DNA of 64,000 nt from Streptomyces fildesensis (GTDB lineage: Bacteria > Actinomycetota > Actinomycetes > Streptomycetales > Streptomycetaceae). The notes under the pieces are model-generated. The model was given only the letters and a program-made list of their open reading frames with translations, searched no databases and was not told the DNA's origin. Shown piece after piece: positions 1 to 10,237 of the stretch (position 1 is its first letter; every line of letters begins with the position of its first letter). The stretch covers positions 62,001 through 126,000 of the forward strand of contig NZ_JAAIKO010000015.1 of NCBI RefSeq assembly GCF_016107395.1, in the 5' to 3' direction. Position numbers and translations under genes: made by a program.

Positions 1-2914
1 ATCCGCCCTTGGCCACCAGCGTCGGAGCACCGAAGGGGGAACGTTTGCCATTGGCGTCGTAGGCACCTGCGCTGGTCTTGGGGTAGAACCAGAGACTTCC
101 GGCTTCGACGGCGAGGACACCGGTGGCGTCGGTGGTCTTCAGATCGGGAGTGAGGGTGGTGCCTGCCGCACCGATCGGGGTGATCTGGTTGGTGTAGGCC
201 CAAGTGGCGCCAGGCGCCCAGGTGGAGCCGACAGTCAGACCGGGACATTCAGTCGCGGTACCAACGCAGTCCGGACGAGGCAGTTGCGCCTTGGCGGTAC
301 CGAACGCCCCGTAATTCTGCGTGTCATTGGAGTAGTAGAACAGCTGCCCGCTGCCGGTCTTTGTGGGGTCGGAGTCCGGCTTGGTGGGGTCGGCGTCCTG
401 GTGGACGAAGAGGTCGTCGACCGGAGTGCCGGCGGTCTGAGTGCCGCGGTGGGTGATGCGGAAGTTCTTCCAGCTGGTGCCGTCGGGTGCCTGGGCGGCG
501 GTGGCGGCTTGGATGGCGGGGGTGGAGTTGAAGTTCAGGGCCTGGCTGTAGTTGAGCAGAGCGCCGGTGGTGGGGTCGGCGGCGAGGACGTCGGGGTGGC
601 CGTCATTGGTGACGTCGCCGTAGGCCAACGGAGTGGGCGACCAGGGCATGTAGAAGGGGTACGCCGTGATCAGGGAGGTGTTTCCGGCGTTGTCCTCGGC
701 TTGGAGGTAGGCGATGTTGGTGCCCCAGTGCGTGGGGTGCACCGGGACGGAAATCTTCGGGAGGGCGCTGCCGCACTGCCAGGCGGCGTCGGAGAGCGTG
801 GAGTCCAGGCTCCAGCGCATGCAGGCCAGTGCGGAATTGACGCCTTCGGCCGGGGTGGGATCGGTGGCGGTGAAGGGGATCTGTCCCGAGTCGCCGACGT
901 GCAGTGTGGTGGTCTGCCCGTTGCCGGAGGGCGGGAACTGGTGGGCGAGGTCGGTCACCGGGTTGAACGTGATGGTGGGTGGTTGCAGGTCGGCACGGAA
1001 GCGGCAGCCGCCTGCGGTGGTGGAGGGTAGGAGGCCATCGCTGGCGGAGACGTTCCAGCCGTAAGCGTGGCCGTCTTTGAGGGCGGTGGTGGGGACGGTG
1101 TAGGTGACGGTCTGCCCGGATGCGCTGTCGCCGCTGCTGCCTTGAGCGGTGAGGGGGTCGCCGGCGACGGAGTCGTCCCAAAGGCTGAAGTAGCCGTGCA
1201 TGGCAAGGCCGACGGGGCTGGTGACGGTCGCGGTCAGTTTCAGGCCTTGGGCGCCGGGGTTGCTGATGAAGGCGTGGGTGGTGGGTTCGGCGGCGAGCTG
1301 GCAGTTCTCCTGCGAGGCCGGGGCGAGGTATTGCGGGACCGGACTGCTCTTCAGGTTGGAGGGCGGGTTGGGGGCTTTGTCGTACTGGATGTACAGGGTG
1401 GGGTTGTGGGTCAGGTGTTTGAAGCCGTTCGCGTTGGATTCGTCGCCATGGAGGCCGAAGGCGAGGGCGCCGTTGTTGACGTATTTCTGCACGTGGGCAG
1501 TGATCACGTAGCCGAAAGGCACGTCGCCGGCGCAGCCGGAGTTGCCGGTTCCGCCGACTTGGTCGGTCAGGCCGAAGGGGGTGTCACCGCTGTTGTGGTT
1601 CGCCCAGGTGTAGTCAGCGATGGGGCCGGTGGCGTAGAGGGACACAGGGTAGGTGTCGGTGCAGGACCACGAGGCGCTTGAGGTCTGGGTGAATGTCAGC
1701 GTGGCGTAGTGGATTGTGGAGTTGGCGATGGCACCGAGGTTGTTGAACTGGTAGTAGGGGCGCTCGGTGTCGTGAGGACTGCAGCTGCCGCCGCCTGAGT
1801 ACGTGCCGCAGAGGCCCAGGGCGGGAGAGCTTCCCGTGTTGTGGGTTCCGGTGTGGGCGGATTGGATCCAGGTCCATTCGGGGTTGGTGCCGCCGAATGT
1901 GAACCATTCCGGGTCGATGTAGACCGGGTAGTGAGTACCGGGTCCACCCAGCACGCCGGGTACCGGGGTGATGGTGACGGTGTCGCCGTCGGCGGTGGTG
2001 GGCATCGTGGCGGTCTGCGCGCCCGGTCCGGGGCCGTCCGCGGTACTTGCCTCCGCCGGGGTGTCGCTGTCGGTGTTCTGCGGGGCGGCGGCCGTGGTGG
2101 TCTTTGCGCTGGTGGGGGTACTCGTGATGGTGCTGGAGTCCCACATCTGCGGTGCGGAGGCGGTGAACTCCTTGGCGCCGCTGGCGGTATCCCTGGCGGT
2201 GAGGTTTCCTGCGCTGTCGGCGGTGACGCTGATCCCGGTGCCGGTGGTGGCCAGGTCCAGGGTCTTGAGTGCGGGATTGGCCGCGGCGGTGGCGGTCTTG
2301 ACGATGACGATGTGCTTGACGCTGCCCCGTGCGTTGACGGTCACCTTCAGGTCCACGTCCGGCAGGATGTTGGCGTACAGCGCGCTGTCGCCCGAGACGG
2401 TGGGGGCGGGCAGGGTGAACGGCACGCTGAGCGAGAGCGTTTTGCCAGCGTTATTGGTCAGGGTGGCCAGCGGGCCGCTGCCGCCATGCGACAGGCGTAT
2501 GGGGGTTATGGCGGCTTTGGGGGACAGGGTGCCGTCGGCGTTGGTGTGCAGAGTGGCGTCCACCGGCGACCAAGCGCCGGCGACCTTGGCCCGTGCGGGT
2601 TGCACGCTGGTGCTGGTGGAGTAGGTGCCGTCCGGGTTGACGGACGTCTGCTCGAACTCGCTGGTCAGCGCGTCGATGACGACCGGCTGGCCGGTCGCTG
2701 CGGCCTTCGCCTGCGCGGCGGCCGCGGCCACCGTGTCGGGCGGGACGATTGCGGCGTGTTGGGCCTCGGCCGGGTCGGTGGGGGTGTCGGCGTGGGCAGC
2801 GGGGGCGAGGGAGAGCAGGCCGGCCGAGAGAGCGAGCGCGAGTACAGCGGCCCCAGTGCGGCGGGGTCTGCCGCGGCGCCGGGGGATGGGAGGGCCAGGA
2901 GGGACAGAAGGCAT
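1..2914 (-). CDS. Large secreted FG-GAP/VCBS-type surface protein (3' end outside window)
   Basis: The minus frame is open from an ATG at 2914 to the window edge (971 codons). It begins with a basic N-terminus and a hydrophobic signal peptide with an A-H-A-like cleavage site near residue 40. Next comes a region typical of large secreted Streptomyces proteins (NPDGTYSTSTSVQPAR, then WSPVDATL with SLSPKAA). Beyond about residue 320 are a Cys-rich DNRLRE-like section (WSCTDTYPVSLYATG, HVQKYVNNG) and a fibronectin-like stretch. An FG-GAP/VCBS-like segment (YGDVTNDGHPDVLAAD) lies near residue 765. It is transcribed away from the RHS gene and shares a 200-bp divergent region with it. Proteins of this class often sit beside RHS genes. 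The function is unknown; a cell-surface or secreted adhesin-like role is inferred. Confidence 0.85.
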   Translation of the reverse strand, partial: MPSVPPGPPIPRRRGRPRRTGAAVLALALSAGLLSLAPAAHADTPTDPAEAQHAAIVPPDTVAAAAAQAKAAATGQPVVIDALTSEFEQTSVNPDGTYSTSTSVQPARAKVAGAWSPVDATLHTNADGTLSPKAAITPIRLSHGGSGPLATLTNNAGKTLSLSVPFTLPAPTVSGDSALYANILPDVDLKVTVNARGSVKHIVIVKTATAAANPALKTLDLATTGTGISVTADSAGNLTARDTASGAKEFTASAPQMWDSSTITSTPTSAKTTTAAAPQNTDSDTPAEASTADGPGPGAQTATMPTTADGDTVTITPVPGVLGGPGTHYPVYIDPEWFTFGGTNPEWTWIQSAHTGTHNTGSSPALGLCGTYSGGGSCSPHDTERPYYQFNNLGAIANSTIHYATLTFTQTSSASWSCTDTYPVSLYATGPIADYTWANHNSGDTPFGLTDQVGGTGNSGCAGDVPFGYVITAHVQKYVNNGALAFGLHGDESNANGFKHLTHNPTLYIQYDKAPNPPSNLKSSPVPQYLAPASQENCQLAAEPTTHAFISNPGAQGLKLTATVTSPVGLAMHGYFSLWDDSVAGDPLTAQGSSGDSASGQTVTYTVPTTALKDGHAYGWNVSASDGLLPSTTAGGCRFRADLQPPTITFNPVTDLAHQFPPSGNGQTTTLHVGDSGQIPFTATDPTPAEGVNSALACMRWSLDSTLSDAAWQCGSALPKISVPVHPTHWGTNIAYLQAEDNAGNTSLITAYPFYMPWSPTPLAYGDVTNDGHPDVLAADPTTGALLNYSQALNFNSTPAIQAATAAQAPDGTSWKNFRITHRGTQTAGTPVDDLFVHQDADPTKPDSDPTKTGSGQLFYYSNDTQNYGAFGTAKAQLPRPDCVGTATECPGLTVGSTWAPGATWAYTNQITPIGAAGTTLTPDLKTTDATGVLAVEAGSLWFYPKTSAGAYDANGKRSPFGAPTLVAKGG

Positions 2915-3047
2915 GAAGATCCCCGTTCCGGGTCGTACCGGTGGCGCAATGACCGTGCGCACGATGGGCCACGCTCGTCACAACGGTCAAGGCCGTCCCC
3001 AACTGGAGCCGAACACTCCTCCAGCGATGTCCCGGTCTGATGCCCCT

Positions 3048-3061
3048 GTGACATGGGTCAC
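3048..3061. promoter_or_regulatory. Inverted repeat GTGAC-N4-GTCAC, possible operator
   Basis: A perfect 5-bp dyad with a 4-bp spacer lies in the divergent region between the FG-GAP gene (start 2914) and the RHS gene. A second dyad follows at 3078-3094. The pairing suggests a regulator site serving one or both promoters. No regulator is identified. Confidence 0.35.
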
Positions 3062-3077
3062 TGGGTAAACGGTGGGT

Positions 3078-3094
3078 CAAGTGCCCGTCACTTG
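3078..3094. promoter_or_regulatory. Inverted repeat CAAGTG-N5-CACTTG, possible operator
   Basis: A perfect 6-bp dyad lies 24-40 bp upstream of the first RHS start codon. It also carries a GTCAC half-site shared with the dyad at 3048-3061, and another GTCAC follows at 3096-3100. Sites this close to a start usually overlap a promoter core or transcription start; that role is inferred. Confidence 0.35.
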
Positions 3095-3117
3095 CGTCAC
3101 AGAAGGCCCTACGGTCC

Positions 3118-6100
3118 GTGTCATTCGCGCGCAACTCTGTGCGAACGGGCAAGACCCGAGGGGGAGTTGTGCAGGGTTCGAGCACCGGTGCGCGCATCAG
3201 ATGGAAGCTGAGCGGCAGGCACGCGCTGCTGGGTTCAGCCAGCGTTCTGGCGGTCTTCGCCGCCCTCCTGACGCCGCTGTCAGCCGAGGCCATCGCGGCG
3301 GCGCAGGCGCCCGATCCGGATCAGATCTGGTCTCCGCCCAACACCCCGCTCCCGCAGACCCCCTCAGTTCCCGGGCATCCCGCACCTGCCCCGGCGAAGC
3401 TTCCCTCCACCGCCCCTGCCACCGGGGCACCCCGCACCGCGGCGCCCGTGCCATTCGGCGGCAAGGCCACCGTCACCCTCCCGAACGCCTCCACCACCAA
3501 GGCCACGTCAGCAACGGTCCGCGCCGGGCAACTCCCCGTCTGGATAGCTTCATCCGGCACTACGCGACAGAGCGCCAACGCCGCGGAGGCATCGGTTCGC
3601 GTCTCGGTGGCCGACCAGAAGGCGATCACGGGAGCGGGTCTTCCCGGCCTGGCGGTCACGCTCGCCCGCACCGACACCGCCCCCACGGGGCGGGTTCAGG
3701 TCGGCATCGACATCAGCTCCCTGGACGTCAACTGGGGCGGCGGCTTTGCACAGCGCGTCCGGCTGGTCGGTCTGCCGGCCTGTGCGCTGACCACTCCTAC
3801 GGTGCCGGCGTGCCGCAAACAGACTCCGGTGCCCTCCCACTACGACCCGAGCACCCACCGCCTGGTCGCCGACGTTGCCCTGCCCGCCGCCGCACCCGGC
3901 CCGCGGAACCCGGCCTCGGCCACCGCACCGAAGGCGACCACTGCGCTCGATGCTGCCGCCGCACAGCAGATCGTGCTTGCACCCATGGGTGATCCGGCCG
4001 GCTCGGCCGGCACCTACGCGGCGACCGACCTCGCCCCCAGCGCGAAGTGGACGGCTGGCTCCTCGAGTGGTGGCTTCTCCTACTCCTACCCGATCCAGGT
4101 CCCCCCGGCGTTGGGTGGGGCCGCGCCGCAGGTGTCACTGTCCTACGACTCCTCGTCGGTCGACGGGCGGACCTCGTCGACGAACGCGCAAGCGTCCTGG
4201 ATCGGCGACGGCTGGGACTACCACCCGGGCTTCATCGAGCGCTCCTACAAGTCCTGCGACAAGGACGGTCTGCAGCACTCGGGCGACGAGTGCTGGGGCG
4301 GCTACAACGCCACCCTGTCCCTGGGCGGGCACTCCAGCGAACTGGTGCGCGACGACGACAGCGGCGCCTGGCGGCTTAAGGACGACAACGGATCCAAGGT
4401 CGACTTCCTCACCGGAGCGAGCAACGACGATTCGCGCGGCGAGTACGTCCGCGTCACCACCACGGCCGGCACGGTCTACTACTTCGGACTGAACCACCTG
4501 CCCGGCGGCGACAAGAGCGACCCGGCCAGCCACTCCGCGTGGGCGGTGCCGGTGTACTCGCCCAACAGCGGCGACCCTTGCTATGACGCGGCCAAGAGCA
4601 AGGGCTCGTGGTGCCAGATGGCCTGGCGCTGGAACCTCGACTACTCCGTCGACGTCCACGGCAACCTCACCACCTACACCTACACCGCCGAGGGCGACAA
4701 TTACGCGCGCGGCGGGGGGCAGAACAACGGTACCGGCACCCTCACTCCCTACACCCGCGGCGGCGCGCTGCGCTCCATCAACTACGGGCAGACCCTGGCC
4801 GGGCAGGTCGCTGCCAAGGGCACGGCCAAACCCGCCGCCACGATCTCCTTCAATCCGGCGCCCGAGGGCCGCTGCGACACCACCGGCGGCTTCACCTGCA
4901 CAGGCGCCACCTTGTCGAAAACCAACGCCACGCACTGGCCGGACGTGCCCTACGACCAGCACTGCGACGCCAACCCCTGCACCAACTACGGCCCCAGCTT
5001 CTGGTCCAACCAGCGCCTGGCCTCCATCACCACCCAGGTGATGTCCAACGGCACGTCCAAGCCTGTCGACTCCTATGCGCTGACCCAGTCCTTCCCCGAC
5101 CCGAACGACGGCACCAGCAAAGGCCTGTGGCTGCAGCAGATTCAGCGCACCGGATTGGACGGACCCAGCACCCCGCCGCTGCCACCTGTCATCTTCACCT
5201 GGACGATGAAACCCAATCGCGTCGACGGCATGGACCTGGTCCCCGCACCGCCCATCTTCAACCGGCCCCGGATCAAGAGCATCACCACCGAGACCGGCGA
5301 GAACATCGTCATCGACTACAGCCTGCCGGCTTGCTCCCGGGTGGACCATGTGATGCCCGCGTCCGCGGACGACAACAAGATGAAGTGCTACAACGTCAAG
5401 TGGTACCCGCCGGGCACCGTCTACGGGGCGACTCCCGCCTCGGACTGGTTCAACCGTTACACCGTCGATCAGATCACCGAGAACGACCTCGTCGCCCAGT
5501 CCCCTGCGAAAATCACCCACTACGGCTACGGTGATGCGGGCTGGCACCGCAATGACTCGGAAATGACCGAGAGCAGCGACCGCACCTGGGACCAGTTCCG
5601 CGGCTATGCGACCGTGACCACCACCACCGGCAGCGGGCAGGACGGCCCCATCACCCACTCCGTCACCAAGTACCTGCAGGGCATGGCCGGCGACGCCCTC
5701 GCCGCAGGCGGAACCAAAACCGCCACCGTCGACGACGCACTCGGCGAACACGTCACCGACTCCGACTGGTTGGCCGGCCAGACCCTGGAAACCGACAGCT
5801 ACGACAAGGCCGGCGACGGAAACAAGATCACCGCCTACACCGTGCACCGGGCCACGGGCCCGTATCCCACTGCCACCCACAAGCGAGCCGGCTTGACCGG
5901 ATTCAACCTGGTCGCACGGTATATCTCCACCAGCATGGTGGAGACGAAGAAGAGCTTGAAGGCCGACAACACCTGGCGCACTACAAGGTCCGCCACGACC
6001 ACCGACCCCGAGAACGGGAACCATGCGCTGACGCTGCTCACGACGGCTGACGGATTGCCGGACCGATGCGTGCGCACCAGCTATGCCGCTGGTTCCACCG

Positions 6101-9100
6101 CACAGATGACGGATTTGGTCGACGAGACGTTGACGGTCTCTGGCAGCGGATCATGCACGGCTGTACCCGGGGCGGCAAACACCGTCGCAGACACCAGAAC
6201 GCTTTACGACAGCAAGGCCTTCGGCCTTGCCGGAGCTCTCGGGGACGACACCTCCACACAAAGTTTGGACCACTACGACGCCTCCGGCCATCCGGTGTTC
6301 GTCACCGACAACGTTACCGGCTTTGATAGCTACGGCAGGGTCGTCGCCACCACAGATCCCAACATCACTGACGCCCAAAACCAGGCTGGAGCGGTGACAC
6401 GCACGGTTTATGGCGTTGCGCAGACCGGTGAATTGCCGAACAGCGTTGCGGTCACCACGCCGGCCCCAGGAAGCCTGTCCGGCTGGACTACCACCACCAC
6501 CCAGGACACAGCCCGCGGCTTGCCACTGGTCACAGTCGACGCGAACGGACAGAAGACCACCGAAACATACGATGCATTGGGGCGGTTGACACAGATGTGG
6601 CGACCAGGCTGGGCCACGGGCAACAAACCCAATCTGACGTTCTCCTACGCAGTCAACGGCTCAGCCGGTCCGTCGGCCACCACGACGAACACGCTCAAGG
6701 ACGACGACACCACCTATACCCAGTCAGTGCAGATCCTCGACGGATTCGGCAGGGTCCGGCAGACCCAGACGTCGCCGGCTCTGTCGGGAATCCCGGGACG
6801 GCTCCTGGCAGACACCCTCTACGACTCCCACGGCCGGACACTCGCCACCCGTGCCCCGTACTACGACAAGAACACCTCTCCTACCGGCACCTTGTACCTG
6901 CCTGTTCCCGGCGATGTCCCCTCCGAGACCAGCACCGTCTTTGACGGCCAAGGCCGTCCCATCGCCTCAGTGCTCTCCGCTATGGGCGTGGAGCAGTGGC
7001 GCACGACCACCGACTACCCCGGCAGCGACGAGACCGACGTCACCCCGCCCAACGGCGGAACACCCATGACTACCATTACCGATGCACGCGACCAGACCAG
7101 TCAGGTGTGGCAGTACCGCACATCCACGGCCACGGGTCACCCCGAGGACGCCGACATCACGACCTACGCGTACACCACCGCGGGCAAGCCCGCGACCCGT
7201 ACGGACGCCACGGGCAAGAACACTTGGACCTATGGCTACGACCTGCGCGGCCGTCAAGTCACCGCCACCGATCCGGACACCGGGACCACCACCCAGAGCT
7301 ATGACGCCGATAGCCGCCTCGCCAGCGTGACGGACGCGCGTAAGCAGACCCTCGTTTACAGCTATGACTTGATCGGCCGCAAGACTGGCCTGTACACCGG
7401 CAGCATCACCCCAGCCAATCAACTTGCGGGCTGGAAGTACGACACCGCCTCAGGCGGGAAGGGCCAGCTAGCGGGATCCACGCGATACGTCGACGGCGTG
7501 GCCTACACCACGACGACGACTCTCGGATACGACGCCTCGTACCATCCGACGGGAGCCACGCTCACCATCCCCGGCAGTGAGATCGGGCAGACCACCCCCT
7601 TCACGTACACCACCCACCGGCATTACAACCCGAATACCGGCACGCTCAGCGCTACCGATCTCCCCGCCGTCGGCGGTTCATCGGCTGAGACACTCGCCAA
7701 CACCTACGACGTCAACGGCCCGCTCATCTACACCGCCGGTCAGGTCACATACGACCTGCAGACCAATTACGACCCCTTCGGGCGGGCGATCCGTACCACC
7801 CTCAACCCGTGGGGCTCCCAGGTGGTGGCCACCACCAACTTTGATCAAGCCACCGGTCGCGTGATGTCGGAATTCGTCGACAAGCAGACGTCTACCAACG
7901 GCGCTGTCGACCAGCACAGCTACACCTACAACGCAGCTGGTCAGACCACCTCGGTCAGCGACATCGAGGACAACACACCCTCCCAGACCGACCTGCAGTG
8001 CTTTACGTACGACTATCTCGGTCGCCTCAGCACCGCCTGGACCGACACCGGCGGGACCACCACCCAGCCCCAGCCGTCCGTTCCTGGCATGGGCGGCTGC
8101 ACCCACACCAGCCCGACGTCAACCGGAAGTGCCACCATTGGCGGCCCCGCGCCTTACTGGACGAGCTACGGCTACGACACCAGTGGCAACCGCACCAGCC
8201 TCACCCAGCACAACACAGCAGGAGACACCACTAAGGACATCAGCACGACACAGGGATTTGCCCCGGCCGGCCAGGTCAATCAGCCAACCACTGCGGTTGG
8301 CACCGGGGGCGGCACCGGTGGCCCCCATGCCCTGGGCTCCACGACCAGCACTGGCCCCAACAACCCCGGTGCCACGTCATACCAGTACGACGCCACGGGC
8401 AACACCACCAAGATCACCACGGCCAACGCTGCTACAACACTTGCTTGGACCGGTGAAGACAAACTTTCCACCGTCGTCAACAGTGCGGGTACCACTACGT
8501 ATCTCTACGACGCCGATGGGAACCAGCTCATCCGCCGTAACCCAGGCGGCATTACCACTTTCAACCTGGGAAGTGACGAACTCACCTACACCACAGCTAG
8601 CAAGACGACGATCAATGCTCGGTACTACGTACAACCCAACGGCCTGACCATTGTTCGCCAGGGCAGCACCCGCACCATCCAGTGCACCGACCCGCATGGC
8701 ACTGCCACACTTGCCCTGGACGCGACCACCCTCGCGGAGACACGCCGCCCGCTCGACCCCTTCGGCAACGCACGCGGTACGCAGCCCACCGCCTGGACCG
8801 GCGACAAGGGCTTCGTCGGAGGCACCCAAGACCCCATCACCGGCCTCACCAACCTCGGCGCCCGCGAATACCAACCCATGACCGGCCGTTTCCTCAACCC
8901 CGACCCCCTCCTCGACGCAGCTAACCCGCAACAATGGAACGGCTATGCCTACGCCAACAACACACCAATCAATGCTGCCGACCCCGATGGCAAGATGATT
9001 AAGGATGATGTCACTGGCCTCGGGTTCGGCAATCAAAAGGTAATGAAGGATTGGTATGAAAGCGAGGGATATACGGGCAAGGACGGGAAGGCCACTCAAA

Positions 9101-9807
9101 AATACAACACCCTCCTGGGGAACTATAACGACTCGTGGCGAACCTACTATCATTCGACCTACTACAAAGCCATCAGGTATCTCGGTATCGAGCGGAAGCT
9201 AAGGGATGCCCCGGCTCCGTGGAAAGATCGAAATGTTGTGACAGGAAAAGAAATGCCGTCATCCTGTGATGACTCTTGTCGCGAGATCGTCAAAGCATGC
9301 GACGAAGAATGCATGGGTCTCCAGTTGGAACTTTACATCGCCTCGTTTCCGCCATCCGAGGGCGGAGGATCTAGCGGCGGCCCCATGGGATGGCTGAAGA
9401 AGCATGTTTACATCCAGGCGAGCTTTTGCCTGGTGGTGATATGTGCGAGTGCTACATTCCAGGATGGCTACGCTATGGTCGGTGGTGGCTTGAATCTGCC
9501 GCATCTGAGCCCCGAGAGCGCGGCCAAAGATTCAGGAATGACAGCAGGTAAAATGTTCAGGCAGGGCGTAGGCATGGTCAAGGAGCGAGGATTTGGTATT
9601 TCGCTGAGTGCGGGATTGAACTCCGCGACGCCAACCAACCAGAACAACTCATCGATGGGGGGTTGTATTGCTGATCTGTATGGCGGATGCATTGGCGGGT
9701 CACCGGCGCAAAGTGGCGGAAACTTCTACGCGGGTGTCGCGCTGGGTTATGGTGTAACATTCAATGTTGGGAATACTCGAACCTTTGACCTTATTGGCAA
9801 TAGGTGA
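3118..9807 (+). CDS. Secreted RHS/YD-repeat polymorphic-toxin-like protein
   Basis: This 2229-residue protein starts with a signal sequence (hydrophobic stretch LLGSASVLAVFAALLTPLSA). An alternative GTG at 3169, preceded by GAGGGGGAG, would shorten it by 17 residues. An SpvB-like N-terminal part (VSLSYDSSSVDGR, residues about 345-360) is followed by many YD repeats (YDALGRLTQ, YDLRGRQVTAT, YDADGNQL). The RHS core signature LGAREYQPMTGRFLNPDP is near residue 1912 and ends at AADPDG near 1955. Everything after that (about 270 residues) is unlike the repeat region, visibly lower in GC, and contains a twin CX3C pair (C2050, C2054, C2061, C2065). By analogy with known RHS toxins this tip is the variable toxin domain. 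I do not recognise its activity. A small membrane protein gene follows at once. Confidence 0.9.
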   Translation: MSFARNSVRTGKTRGGVVQGSSTGARIRWKLSGRHALLGSASVLAVFAALLTPLSAEAIAAAQAPDPDQIWSPPNTPLPQTPSVPGHPAPAPAKLPSTAPATGAPRTAAPVPFGGKATVTLPNASTTKATSATVRAGQLPVWIASSGTTRQSANAAEASVRVSVADQKAITGAGLPGLAVTLARTDTAPTGRVQVGIDISSLDVNWGGGFAQRVRLVGLPACALTTPTVPACRKQTPVPSHYDPSTHRLVADVALPAAAPGPRNPASATAPKATTALDAAAAQQIVLAPMGDPAGSAGTYAATDLAPSAKWTAGSSSGGFSYSYPIQVPPALGGAAPQVSLSYDSSSVDGRTSSTNAQASWIGDGWDYHPGFIERSYKSCDKDGLQHSGDECWGGYNATLSLGGHSSELVRDDDSGAWRLKDDNGSKVDFLTGASNDDSRGEYVRVTTTAGTVYYFGLNHLPGGDKSDPASHSAWAVPVYSPNSGDPCYDAAKSKGSWCQMAWRWNLDYSVDVHGNLTTYTYTAEGDNYARGGGQNNGTGTLTPYTRGGALRSINYGQTLAGQVAAKGTAKPAATISFNPAPEGRCDTTGGFTCTGATLSKTNATHWPDVPYDQHCDANPCTNYGPSFWSNQRLASITTQVMSNGTSKPVDSYALTQSFPDPNDGTSKGLWLQQIQRTGLDGPSTPPLPPVIFTWTMKPNRVDGMDLVPAPPIFNRPRIKSITTETGENIVIDYSLPACSRVDHVMPASADDNKMKCYNVKWYPPGTVYGATPASDWFNRYTVDQITENDLVAQSPAKITHYGYGDAGWHRNDSEMTESSDRTWDQFRGYATVTTTTGSGQDGPITHSVTKYLQGMAGDALAAGGTKTATVDDALGEHVTDSDWLAGQTLETDSYDKAGDGNKITAYTVHRATGPYPTATHKRAGLTGFNLVARYISTSMVETKKSLKADNTWRTTRSATTTDPENGNHALTLLTTADGLPDRCVRTSYAAGSTAQMTDLVDETLTVSGSGSCTAVPGAANTVADTRTLYDSKAFGLAGALGDDTSTQSLDHYDASGHPVFVTDNVTGFDSYGRVVATTDPNITDAQNQAGAVTRTVYGVAQTGELPNSVAVTTPAPGSLSGWTTTTTQDTARGLPLVTVDANGQKTTETYDALGRLTQMWRPGWATGNKPNLTFSYAVNGSAGPSATTTNTLKDDDTTYTQSVQILDGFGRVRQTQTSPALSGIPGRLLADTLYDSHGRTLATRAPYYDKNTSPTGTLYLPVPGDVPSETSTVFDGQGRPIASVLSAMGVEQWRTTTDYPGSDETDVTPPNGGTPMTTITDARDQTSQVWQYRTSTATGHPEDADITTYAYTTAGKPATRTDATGKNTWTYGYDLRGRQVTATDPDTGTTTQSYDADSRLASVTDARKQTLVYSYDLIGRKTGLYTGSITPANQLAGWKYDTASGGKGQLAGSTRYVDGVAYTTTTTLGYDASYHPTGATLTIPGSEIGQTTPFTYTTHRHYNPNTGTLSATDLPAVGGSSAETLANTYDVNGPLIYTAGQVTYDLQTNYDPFGRAIRTTLNPWGSQVVATTNFDQATGRVMSEFVDKQTSTNGAVDQHSYTYNAAGQTTSVSDIEDNTPSQTDLQCFTYDYLGRLSTAWTDTGGTTTQPQPSVPGMGGCTHTSPTSTGSATIGGPAPYWTSYGYDTSGNRTSLTQHNTAGDTTKDISTTQGFAPAGQVNQPTTAVGTGGGTGGPHALGSTTSTGPNNPGATSYQYDATGNTTKITTANAATTLAWTGEDKLSTVVNSAGTTTYLYDADGNQLIRRNPGGITTFNLGSDELTYTTASKTTINARYYVQPNGLTIVRQGSTRTIQCTDPHGTATLALDATTLAETRRPLDPFGNARGTQPTAWTGDKGFVGGTQDPITGLTNLGAREYQPMTGRFLNPDPLLDAANPQQWNGYAYANNTPINAADPDGKMIKDDVTGLGFGNQKVMKDWYESEGYTGKDGKATQKYNTLLGNYNDSWRTYYHSTYYKAIRYLGIERKLRDAPAPWKDRNVVTGKEMPSSCDDSCREIVKACDEECMGLQLELYIASFPPSEGGGSSGGPMGWLKKHVYIQASFCLVVICASATFQDGYAMVGGGLNLPHLSPESAAKDSGMTAGKMFRQGVGMVKERGFGISLSAGLNSATPTNQNNSSMGGCIADLYGGCIGGSPAQSGGNFYAGVALGYGVTFNVGNTRTFDLIGNR

Positions 9808-9824
9808 TCTCAAAAGGGACTGCG

Positions 9825-10067
9825 ATGCTGCAATACGCGGGTAGGGCAATTAAGGCCGCCGATGTAGGGATTTCCGATGTCTGGTTTACTGGCGGAGTCC
9901 TGGCATTTGGCATTGTTGCCTGGGTCTTCAATGCCTTCAGGACGCGAAATAGCAGCAAATCTCTTGGTGAGAAAATAATCCCCCATCTAGTGCTTGCAGT
10001 ATTCTTTATGATTGCCGGGTCGGCATTCGCATGGGTTCTGTATCATTACATCAAGAATAGCTCCTAG
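9825..10067 (+). CDS. Small two-helix membrane protein, candidate immunity protein
   Basis: The product has 80 residues with two hydrophobic segments (VWFTGGVLAFGIVAWVF and LVLAVFFMIAGSAFAWVL) joined by a basic loop (RTRNSSKSLGEK). The ATG at 9825 has a good AAAGGGA site 5 bp upstream. A GTG at 9804 overlapping the RHS stop would be an alternative start. It lies 17 bp after the RHS gene and shares the low GC of the RHS tip, so both probably arrived together. Position, size and composition fit an immunity protein for the RHS C-terminal domain. Membrane location would suggest a membrane-acting toxin. This is inference; I know no matching family. Confidence 0.7.
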   Translation: MLQYAGRAIKAADVGISDVWFTGGVLAFGIVAWVFNAFRTRNSSKSLGEKIIPHLVLAVFFMIAGSAFAWVLYHYIKNSS

Positions 10068-10237
10068 GTCCCGCAATGTGATCTGATGCGTCCGGGCCGT
10101 CAGCGGGGTGCGTGGTGGCAACCAGGGCGGGACAGGCGGGCGATAGCGGCTCTGTTTCTCGCCTGGATCGTTGTCAGCCGCAAACCGAGGAGTGGAACGA
10201 TCGGGAGCGACATGGGCTCGGATGGCCCCGGGCCGGT

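Noticed and set aside
1841..3040. Plus-strand open frame of 399 codons over the FG-GAP gene start
   Set aside because: The minus frame has a signal peptide and continuous family-like sequence; the plus frame is low-complexity Gly-rich.
4135..6024. 629-codon open frame antisense to the RHS gene
   Set aside because: The plus frame carries the YD repeats; the antisense product is Gly/Val-rich without motifs.
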